A DNA stretch of 64,000 nucleotides. It comes from Dermatemys mawii. Its lineage: Eukaryota; Chordata; Testudines; Dermatemydidae. Under the pieces are notes generated by a model. That model searched no databases and was not told where the DNA came from. It saw only the letters and a list, made by a program, of their open reading frames with translations. Position numbers and translations under genes: made by a program. The DNA is taken from positions 21,219,626 to 21,283,625 of the forward strand of contig ML677334.1 of the NCBI GenBank assembly GCA_007922305.1. The letters are read 5' to 3'. Position 1 is the first letter of the stretch, and every line of letters begins with the position of its first letter. Below, one piece after another: positions 43,301 through 55,300 of the stretch.

Positions 43301-46300
43301 GCTGGTGTGTGATCTCCGTTCTACCAATGTAAATATGAAGTTACTTCAGATTTACTCTGGTGCAACGGAGTGGAATCTAGTTTCAAGAAGTGATTTTTAA
43401 TTCCCACCCTGAGCAAACGTACTGCGGGAGGCTGAGAAGGGGAGGCTTTTAAAGGCCATGGGTTTCATTTTATGATGTACTATGCAGTAGTTTTGATCAT
43501 TTGTATTTCCTTTTCTTTATTTTAGTCCACTATTCCCTTGTCTGTGAAAGGGCGGTTCATCTTGGAGATCATTGAAGGAATGCTTTATTTACATGAGCAG
43601 AGTTTGGTGCACAAAGACCTGAAACCAGAAAACATCCTCGTAGATGATGATTTTCACATTAAGGTACTATTAGAATTTAAACACAGAACACTTGTGATTT
43701 GGGCCATTGGGTGCAGCTCCTGCTGTATAGGCTGGAGTTTATCAAGGATTAATAAACTAGTAGTCCAGTGGGCTATCAAAAATCAAATTTTAGTAGCCCA
43801 TCTTTAAACTGTTGTGGATGACCGACAAGCTGATCCTGAAATGTTCATTATCTGTCTCTGCCAAAAGCATATGCGATGGAAAGTAGAAAGAAAATACTGG
43901 CTTTGCTCACTTGATTATTTTATTCATTAATTTATTTACAAGTTTTTAGTTTTAGACAAACTGCAACAAACACAACTTGAGAAAAATCAGAAATACCAGA
44001 AAAGCACATCAAACTGCTTTATGACAAATATCACATCTTTGTTCGTGTCTCTCATTTGTTTTCTCTTCCTGCCCTTTCTCTCTTCCTGTATTTTCCAATT
44101 TTAATCTTTTTTTGTGTGTGTGTGCTTTTCTTTCCCTCTCTTCCTTACTTTTAGATGTCAGACAGCAGCTACAGAAGAAAAGCAGTGACACAGACCTTCA
44201 CAGAAGTGTTTTGTGTGCCTGATCCAAAGCCCACTGAAGTCAACTGGAGTTTTTCTACTGACTTCAGGTGCTTTGAATCAACTCCCCTGTGCACGGTGCT
44301 TGCTGTTGAGTAAATCGGAGTAGGATCTGCAGCAGCGGATGTCTTTTGTCCTCTGGACATATGTCCTGTAAAGATGAACTACTGAAACAATCTCTCCTGT
44401 CATTACTTTTAGTTATTTAATGATTCCCTTGTAAGGAAAGCTCTGTTTGATATGTCACTTGTCATTAGCTCATGTGACATGACAAGTCTGAACAAAGAGC
44501 AAATGAAAAAAGAAAAAAAACAACTTGGGAGCATCCTGCAGAAAGGATATGAGAAGCTAACTGCAGAGACACCAAATGATTAAGCCCTCATCAATACTGC
44601 ATATGTAATTGGGTAACTAATCTTAATATTTGGTCTTATTTACGTGGATGGAACCAAACCAAGTGCTCATAACCATGTTACAGAACCCCATTGAAGCTCT
44701 GAGGCCAAATTTAGAGATGAGTCAGACTTGCTCTGAGCAGGTTGGGTTAACATAATGGTTAAAGTAATAGCTGGTGACCAGTCTGCACAAGGTTCCCCAA
44801 CGCTGCTAACATCTGTAAGGACAAACCAGTGTTCTAGAGAAGACTGGGCCTAAAGGAGTTACATAGAGTCTGGGCTGGTATAAGTCTCCCACAACATGCA
44901 CCTACCATCAACTTAGACTTGCACCTCCTTACCAACATGTAACTTATACTCACCCATACACGTTATACATCACTTCTGAATTTGGCTTACTAGGGAGCTA
45001 CAGGAAGTCTAGGTAGGGGATGCAAAGTTTATTAATAGCGACTTGTTCGTAGTGAATTTATTCACTTCGGACTAACAAAACCCCCAAAACTATTACAATG
45101 AAACTTAAAACAATCTAAAATTATAAAACATTAAAATACTTATAAATAAAAATTAGAAAGGACATACACTATTAAACCATATCTGATCACCGTATCACTT
45201 GCCTTTTCCTTATTTTAGCAACTCCCCGTGCAAATAGAGCAACTGTTTGGATCACAGCACGTTGTTGGTTCTTAATAGTTCCTAATCTGAGAGGGCATAG
45301 AAAAACACGGAAAGCCATTTTGACCTCAAGTGGCAATACAGGTTACAATGTAATAAATAATGCCCGAGCCTCATGGACAGAGGTGGTTACATTTCTCGGT
45401 GCTAGTTTATCGGCTTTCTAAGTAAGTGGTCTTCATTGATTTAAAATGGAGAACTCTAATGGCCCTCTTGAGCAAGTTATTACACAAACTATCTAAATAT
45501 CTGGCATACCCAGGAGTCTTTAACAAGGAGGAACCAAGGTGACCTATTTGAAATAGAAATCACTACCACATGTATTTGCTTATTAATATCTTCTATTCTA
45601 GACCTGATTATGGATTTGACAGTTTTAAACTTAAATCTAATTATTTCTAATTCCGAGAAACCTAGAGAATGCAAATTTATGTGAAAAAGTCCTCCTGAGC
45701 TGTTCTGCTAAGTGTAACTTGACAAACACTATGGGTGCATGCTATGAATACAGAGCCAAAAATTAATATTCCTATATTCCACTTTGGACAGAATAGAGTT
45801 CATACCTGTCTCAGCTCTACAAGCAGCTGGGGTATTATTTAGGAGACCAAGAATCTTCTTGAGAAATTTGTTCTGAATCATCTCCAGTCCTAGGGGCAGT
45901 GGGGATCATTCCATCCCCATATTTCTGTGCCATATAAAATCCAAGCGCCATACAAAATCCAAGTCTCAAAATACTCTGAACGGGTAGGGCAATTAAGTGG
46001 CCCCCAGGAGTCCAAGAAATATGTAACACAGCTTGCATTGAATCTGAGGCCCTTTTTGTTACTGGAATAGGTTTATCCCACAAATAATTTTGTGAGAATC
46101 AGATACCCAGGTAGGGGAAAGAGCTAAGTTGTTCAATATACTGCCCATTAACCTTCCATTTATGAAACCTTTGTCTTTGAATTAAGACAGTTATTTTAGT
46201 TTTCAAATCTATCAAGAGGCCCTCCCATTGACAGTATAAATTAAATAAGTTTAATAAATGCGTCAGTCCCAATGGTGTTTGAGATGGAACCATATTGTCT

Positions 46301-49300
46301 GCATAGAATAAGACGAAGTGATTCATAATTGGGGGGGAGCGAATACTGATGCCCCTTTAGTGCTAAAACATCATTGATATAAAAGATAAAAAGAAAAGGG
46401 GCTAAGAGACAGTGTTGTTGAAACCCCTTTGTAATTGGAATGGAATTGGTTAATTCCCTATCCAGGCCTATCCTAATCTTAGCCACTGTTTATCTGTGTT
46501 GACCTCCTGCACTGGGATGAATTTCACCCTGAACTTCCATTCTCTAACATGATTATAACCCAGTTCGGTCTCATCCATATAAGCAACGCCAAGTTGTGTT
46601 ATAACATGGTTGGGCTACAACAGTGTCTCAGCATGTTAAAATTCAATGTGTCTCAGTTGGCAACATTATTTGATTCAGGCAACAAATTCACAGAGATCTT
46701 TAAAATATGATTTAATTGGCCCTCTTTCGTTACACTTATTGAAGAGTTTGAGTTTTCAGATAAGTCATCATTTCAATAAATATTCCCTCATATTTAATAA
46801 ACCTCGAGTAATATGTGAAAAACATTTGCTCCATCTCTCCCCTTTATTAGCCACAGCCTCCATCTTCAGTAGCTCTGATTTGACCTCTTTTATAGATTGC
46901 AGATCTTGGCGTCGCCTGCTTTAAAAACTGGAGTAGACTGACCAAAGAAGAGACCAGCCGGCAGAGGAAAATCAAGAACACTTCCAAGAGTGAAGCCAGG
47001 AGCGCCGCTGGCACTCTTTACTATATGGCCCCAGAGCACTTACTCTCAGTTAACACAAAACCTGTGGAGAAGTCAGATGTTTACAGTTTTGGCATAGTGC
47101 TCTGGGCAATTTTTGCCAACAAAGAGCCATATGAAAGTAAGTCACTTGGAGAGGCTTGTATTGCTAAATGAGTTTGCTTCAAGGAAGCTGTAAAATTAAG
47201 ACTTGGCACGTAACATTTTCAAAACTTCCAATAAGCGTTAAATAAGTTCTTGTCTCTGCTCAAGAATAGCTCATATTCAGCAATTGGTGACCAATAATTG
47301 GTACAGCTGCACTAGTATTGGCATTTAAGGGTGGACAAGGACATGCAGAGGTTTCTATGGATGGAGCTTATCACTACTTGAAGCTGCAGTAAGCCCCAAT
47401 TAGCTCAGTTGATGCAAACCCTGGCTTGCCTTTGTCTACACTTAAGGATCAGCATTGATGCAGCTACAGCAGTTGTTGCCACTGATCGCTAAATTAGGGC
47501 TATTTCCAAGTGTAGACAAGGCCTAATTAATCCTCACAGTGCACTTATGTTGTTGTTGTTATCCTCAGAGGAAACTAAGGCAGATGGATTAAGTACTTGC
47601 CCAAGGCCATGGAATGAATCACTGTTCACGACCAGGATTAGAATTTAGAAATTCCTGACCCCCAGTCCTGTGCTTCGACCAATAGACTACTTATCTTAAC
47701 AGTCTTAAGATATAAAGATTTGGTGGAATCCCAATTTGTAACATCCTTAACACACTTAAAATCACTTCAGTTACAATGTAGCAGACGTAGGCACATTTTA
47801 TTTTCCATACTGTATTTGTTTCCTTTGATGAATTTCCTATGAATGTTAGTGAGTGTTAGAAACTCAGAGCGTTGCTTGGAGCAGGTTAGGATTGTCCATC
47901 AGAATACAAGCCTCCCCGCATAACTTACCCAGTGGCATTCACACTTGACCTGCATCATCCCTGCTATTGCAATTCTGGATCTCATCTGAGCAGAAACTGA
48001 CATTTCTGCCAAACTGTGTGGTGGTTCTACATGATGTGGACAAATAACCGCTAAACTCATATTACTTGGAGGCTCGGTCACACACAAATTTCGGCTTCCA
48101 GAGCTGAAAGCAGTACCTCTCATTAGAAGTGTTTCTCCTAACTGACAACTTATGATAAAACTGATGTTAGTTTCTGAAAATACCTCACTGCCAGGCCTTG
48201 GTGGTGATAATGAAATCCTCCTGAAATCCAGACAGACTGATTTCAAATTTGGAGAACCATTTCTATTTTAAACCCTTGTTTTCCATTTTACTTGGGCCTT
48301 GCTAGATTAATAAAACTCTAGAATCTGAATGAATGCCCTAGTTGGGGGATGTTTACTAGTAAAACGACTAGTAGTTTCTGTTGGATCCCATGTGTCATAA
48401 GTGCTATTGAATTTATCAGCTATTAATTTCTTGTTCTATACAACTCCCTTCTCCACTCCACTCCACACCCAGCAACACTACCTTTGGGTTTTTTTCCTCT
48501 CTCTTCCCCTTCTACATACTTCTGTTTTACCAATCACATTTCACCTGGAGGGATTATAACCTTCTCCTCTTACCATGTCGATAGTAAGCTCCCCTTGACT
48601 ATACTACACTACACTGTATTAACTGCCTCTTACAAACCTGCTTGAGCTGAAACTTATACCAGTGCAGTGGGCCTCCTTCGCTGGTGGAGAGCTGGCTTAA
48701 GGGATACTTGCCAGACTTGCTCCCAGCACCTGGCACAGAGGGCCATGGGAAGCAGAGCAGAAGTTGGAGCAAGCTAAGGGCTGCTCTCACTTATATTGGT
48801 TGCCAGCTAGGCCGCTGAACAGCCCTGGAATACAGGAACAGTAAAATGGCTTAAAGCTGCCTTTGGAGCCACACTGCTGTTTTTACTCTGAGCACTAGAA
48901 CAAAGCAACTGAGAATCAGGCCCTAGGGAGTTCAATTCCATAACCCTAATTCCTATTGAGTAGGAATTGCTCATGCAAGTAAGTGAACTCACAGTACGTA
49001 CTATTCATCATGAGTGAGGGTTTCAGAGTCAAATCCACAGAGTAAGCATTTTCATGTGCCAGCAGATTTGTGGGTCTAAATGAGGCACTTTCTTTGCTAT
49101 TCCTAGGAGATGACCTTTCATGGTAGCAAACCCGTGATTAGGAGTCTGATCTGAGATTTTGTTTTTCAGATGCTATAAATGAAACACACATTTGCTTTGG
49201 CATAATGAAAGGGGACAGGCCAAATACAGAAGACATTAAAGACAGTTGTCCAAAGGAAATTATCAACCTAATGAAGTACTGTTGGCAACAAGAGCCAGAG

Positions 49301-52300
49301 AATCGGCCGACCTTTTCAGGTAAAATACTGATCCAGGATTAACTTTGTTTGGACATATCCAGTGTTTTAAAAAATATGGCAAAATGAGCTTAATTCTGCC
49401 TTTCAGAAAGTCATGATTTTTGTTTGTAACAGCTTTGTGTGTCTTATGTTTCTTTCCAAAATAAAAATTAATCTCCTCACACACACAAGTCAAGTCCATG
49501 ACCTGAATTCTGAATAAACTCTGGATCACATCCTCTAAGATATACATTGGCATAGCTTCATTGACTTCAGTGGAGCTTTGCCAACTTAAAAGTTCACCAC
49601 ACAAACATGCATCCTAGCATTTTTTTTTAGCTCTTTAGTACTCTGTTAGGAGCCTACTTGCTATCCCATTCTCAAACCTGCATATTCTGGTGCTAGTGCA
49701 TCAGGTCTATACAAGTACTGTGCTGCAGTTTCTCTCCATCAGTAAAATGAGGACAATGATAATAAAACACTTCTCAGAGATGGTAAGTAGTAGTATAAAG
49801 CTGTTATGAGCAGACCCAGTCAATGGGACCACTCATGGAGTAAGGCTCTCCATTTGGGATATAGTTTGTATATGCAATATACAAACTTAAAAGTGAACAA
49901 GAATTTTGCAATACTTAAAACTGAACAAGAATTCAGTTCTTATTGCATTCTTTAAGACTAAATCAGCCCCACTAACATTGCTTTATGAGCCCACTTGTGT
50001 TTATAAATGTATGTAACTAAATGGTTAATGTTTTGGTGGAAGTGAGCTAAGCAGCACAGTCATTTATATTTGCCATTTAAAACTACTTTCTCCAAATCTT
50101 CCTTTCCTTCAGAAATTAGTCAGAAATACAAACTATTTTACTGTGAGCACCTAGAAAAAGATGTTGAAGATGACTTGAGAAGGATAAAGGTAAGTAGCAT
50201 CCCAGATGCTTCCTAGAGTAACTTGGAAGTAAAAAGCATACACATACATATAGGTAACTATTGTATTCTAACACCCTGACTCACACTAAATATACTATAT
50301 TCAGTAAGCACTCCCAATGATTCCAATAGGTCTGCTTGTGGAGTAAAGGGCTACTTAGTGTGAGTATGGGTAAATGTAAAAAAGCCCTGTGAGCTAGATT
50401 CTGATTGGCAGTACGTAGAACTTTCCTCCATTAGAAATCCTGCTGAAGTCACATTTACGTTAGTTTTATACTGGTGTTACTGCATTGACATTAATGGAAA
50501 TCAATAGAGACTATTTGTTGAGCAAGCTACTTTTCAACCTGAGTTAAGGTGACAGTCTGGTTCATAGTTTATGAAGTGTTATTGCTGCGTTTTTTAAATA
50601 CATACAGTTTACTGTGTTTATATAATACCTAGCACAGAGAGGCCTGAACCTGGTTGAGACCTCTAAGCATTACTGTAATCTAAATAATAAAGTCAGGAAA
50701 TTCAAAGTTTGGAGTCCTTTCTCAGCTGTAACTTGGTTCCCTGTTTCTCCCATTGGATGTAGCTTGCAAACTATTGTGCAGAAGGAGGCTTGCCTGATTT
50801 GAAATAATAATGAAAGGCAAGTTACGTCCTGGCAAATGCTTTGGGCCAGATTGTGGCGCTTATTTACATTGGAAAACATTTATTCATTGGAGTAGTCCTA
50901 TTGACATTAAGGGCCTGATGCTGTGGTTGAACCCTGAAATGAAAGTACCTCTTATGTGGAGGGGACAGGGATTGCCTAACCCTAACAATAGGCACTGACT
51001 TTACCCGGCACTGGTGGGTGCTCGCACCCTACCGCAACTCCGTCCTTCCCTGCCCTCATTCCAACCCCTTCCCCAAATTCCCAGCCCTGCCTCCTCCCTT
51101 GGGTGCACCTCATTTCCCCTCCTACCCCTCCCTCCCAGGGTTGCCACGCTAAACAGCTGTTTGCCAGAAGTCTGGGAGGAAGGGGGAGAAGTGGAGCAGC
51201 AGTGGTGTGCTCAGGGGAGCAGGCGGAGGTGAGCTGGGGCAAGGCGCCGCAGGGAGCTGCCGGTGGGTGCTCTGCACTCACAGTTTTTCCCTGTGGGTGC
51301 TCCTACCCTGAAGCACCCACGGCATTGGTGCCTATGACCCTAACCCAATATTTTAAACGAATACATGAAAGTGTCCCCATGGTGCCGCTATCCTGCTATA
51401 CAGCCATATTTTGTCAGGTGCTTTCCCCTCTCTCTGAAATTGCAGGATGGGGAATTAAAACATTTCTGATTTGGGAAAATCCATGCAGTGACTTTGAAGA
51501 CATGTCCAGTATTCTTTGGCAAGATAGCAAAGCTTTGCAAAATCAAATTGACAAAACAGACAATAACTATTCTACTGGAACTAATTCTACCACCCATACT
51601 ACTTCTAAGTAGTAAATATTTTATATTATGGGGCTTTTGGGTGCTACCAATCAGGATTGTGCTGGGTTCTGCACAAGCACAAAAGAGACAATCCCTGCCC
51701 TCAATGGCTGAGAGTCTAAAGGCAGAAACAGACAAGGGGTAGGAGATATGGATACAACATACAACCAAATGAATATGGTTAAGTAACAAAGCTGTACCAA
51801 TATGTTTAGTCACTTTTTACTGTTTGATTTTTGAATAGCACTTTTCTCTGAAAATAGTCTCTTTGAAATAAGACAAGGGTGGAGTAAGATGCACTCTTTA
51901 CCAATGAGACTTTTCCTGGAGCAGGGTACTACACACTTACATAAGCAGGGTGTCAGAATCAGGCCCTCACAGAAGGCCAAAATGAAGTTTTGAACTTTGA
52001 ACATCAGGGATCAAGATATGTTTACAGGAAGAGATTGTTGGTTTTGTAATTTGTGGAAAGACTTCCTGGTAAGACAGTGACTAATGACTTTCTGAGAAGT
52101 GGAAGTAAGAGAGGTCAAATCCAGAAGTCCTTAATCTGATAAAACTACACTTGACTTCAAGTTTTACTTGATTAAGGACCTCAGAAATACATGAATGGCT
52201 GGAACTTCAAAATGCCAGGGTAAAGAGGATTATTTCTTTGGCCTTGCAAAATGAAGACCAGGATTTGCAAAGTGAAAGTGCATTGAAACACTATGAAACA

Positions 52301-55300
52301 TTCCTTCCAAGGATCTTCACCAAGCTCCCTGTCCCCCTATCCCACATATAAATGTTGTCAGAACAAGGCTATTGCTGTAGATTATTTTTTTAAACTCATC
52401 ATGTAAATACATAAAATAGGGCATGATTCTGCTACCTTTACCTTAAGCAGCATCTGACTCTGCAAGCAATCCTATAGATTGCATTGTGATAAGTCTTTGA
52501 CTTGTATGTACAGCCCTGAGGTGGAAGCAATGCAGAATCACTGTCTAGTCCAAGGGGATTAGCTCATGGACTAAGGTAGTAGTCAGTATGCATACGGGCA
52601 CAGCGTGGCCAGATCAGAGAATCATGCCCTATATTTACATAGTAATCATTCCTGCTTTCCCTGAAAGCAGACATTGCTTGTCTCTAAACTTAACCTCATG
52701 AGTAAGCAAGCCCTGCAAAGCAAGTATCGTGGTCCACCAGCATTCCACCAAAGAACATGAGATCTATGCAAGCTGTTCACCTGGGCCACTCGCTGTGGGG
52801 ATGCATTGGGTTTCTACAGTAGAGATACTTCCTTTGCTTAAACTTTCACCTGCTGTATGATATTTTTTCCTGTGTACAGAAAGTATACCCTGGGCCAACT
52901 GAACTTGTGAAAAGGATGCAGTCCCTTCAGGTAGACTCTGTGGCAGAATCTCCAAGTAACGGACATGGACAAACAGGTGATTATTATATCACTTCATAAC
53001 ACTATTTCATATTGCCTGCTGGGGACAAATAAAATTGATTCTATTATTATTATTATTTTATTATTAAAAGCTGTAATGAACAGACCCAGTCATTCAGAAC
53101 TCATGAGAGAATCTGGAGTACTGAATAAAAAGATCAGCTTTATCTGCTGTTCTATAATGCAAGTCACAAAAACACTCTCTCTTGATCACCATTTCCAGGC
53201 TCTACAGTTTGAAAAAACAGTTTATTTTTAAACTCTTGTGCTTTTATCTTTCCATGCAGAAAGTATTTTCTCTTTCCAGCTGTACTTCATTTGTTCAATA
53301 CTTGATTTGTCCATTGCCACATTATTAGTTACATTATATGTTCACTTTAACAACATCCTTTAACCTTCTCTCTGATTCACACCAACAAACTTTTGCTTGG
53401 TCTTTCGGCTTCAGTTCCATGTGATATCATTTTTTGGAGTCCTCTCCCTTCCCAGTCTAACCTTATCAGTGCCCTGAGAACAACTAGAGTGAAAAACTAG
53501 AATGTGTCACTTTTTTTAAGATCTTGATCCTTATTGATTCTGCCTTGGACATCATGGGACTGGTCGTGGGTTACTTCATTCATCTGTTCCTTCCTTTGTC
53601 ACATATCGGCTCAAATCCTGGTTTGTTTCACAGCTTTGAGAAAGTATATAGTTGTAGATAATTATGTGGGGCCATACCAGTAGGTCTGTAGTGGAAGGTG
53701 TGTGTCTATACTTCTTTCATCCAAGTGTCCTGTTAGCAGGGGTTCAAATCTGTAGCACTGTGTAACAGGTCCACTATCCTAGAGTGTCCCCTTATGGCCT
53801 TTCAGATGGTCTCTTGTGTTGGGACCTTGCCAGGTTCCCCTAATGTCCCCCTCCTTCCATGGTCACTACTGTTCTTAAAGTCCCAAATAATGTCCACTAT
53901 GACTGGTAAATAACATGTAAACAACTCAAATGTCTTCTGTTCCTCCTAGGGTCTTTCTATAGTCCTGGTCTCTCTGCCAAGCAGTGATAAACCAAAGAAT
54001 ACCACCATTAAATCACTCGCAGCAGATTGTGGCATGTGATTATAGGCTCTCTGTTTAGTTCTCAGAATCCTTCATCCTGTTCTCAGGACACTGACTAGCA
54101 GAACTAATTCTTCCTCTCTTCCTAGCTCTTGCCAGCCCTCTCTCACTCAGAGAGCACATTAGACATCCTCTTTCCTGGGCCTCCTCCCAACTGCCCTGAC
54201 CTCCTTCCTTTAAGGTCTCCTTGAGTTTGACTCCCCCTTTCCAGGTGTACCCAGCCAGTACTAATAGAGCTTTCAGGCTCCAGTTAATCCCTTTTCAGCT
54301 GTGGCAGTGTGCTCTACTCACCGCAGGTCTGGCACCTCCTCCTGGCCATTCTGGGGAACAGTTCACCAGGTCAACTCCTCTCCCCAAGGCTGCAAACCAT
54401 CCCTCCATCTGTGTGCAGCTGCTCTCTCACTGTAGGAGTTGCTGTGGCCTCATTGTGACTCACTCTTCCAGCTAGGTCACTATTGTGGTTTCCCCTTCTG
54501 AAGCAAGGGGAGGGGGAAGGGAAGATGTCTCTTCTTCCCAACAGACTCAGGCAGTCTTCCTGTGTGTTTCCCCAGTGACTGGTTCAGAAACATGGGCCCA
54601 TTCTCTACTCCATGTTCTGGCTCAGGCACTTTCTAATCTGCAGTCAAGGTCTTTTCCATAGCCTTCCATGCCTTGCTGCATTTCCCTGAGTCCTGTCCTA
54701 ACCTTTGGCTCTCCCTTCCTTCTCTGGGTCTGCCAGCTTCACCACTCCCTTCTCCCAGTGAGCAACTACAAGCTACCCATCTCTGCTACCACCACTCCTT
54801 CTTCTTCCCAGGCAGTCACTGCAGATTTTCCTAGGAGCCTCCTCCTGCCTCTTTCCTGTATTTTATATAACCCTGCCCCTTTCCTGCATAGGTGAGCCAT
54901 TTTCCAGTTAGCTGCCTCCAGCCCAAAAGATCCAGTTTGCAGCCTAATTAACAGATTGGGCCCACCTGGCCTAATTCAGCTCTTGCAGGGCAAGTGTGGA
55001 GTGCACACCCCATCAGAGGCAGGTTTACACATTCCATCACGTACTCATATATAAGCAACGTTAGAAAGTCCTGCAAAGTTTTCTTTTGCTCAGACATTTT
55101 GAAGATAATGCTATCTGAACTAGATTATTTGATCAGTCTTGTCATCTGCCTGAGAAACCTCACCCCAAGACAGGCTAGCAACAACTCACACCATTCTTCA
55201 GCACAGGCCATGGATTTTAGTAGGGCAGAGGCAGGGCTACATTTTTAATGTGCAAGGTGTGTTTTCTTTAGAAAAATATTAAAGCATAGGAGCAGCACGT

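Noticed and set aside
51103..51612. 169-codon open frame
   Set aside because: It runs through the family C element and into unrelated intron sequence inside RIPK1; no recognisable domain.
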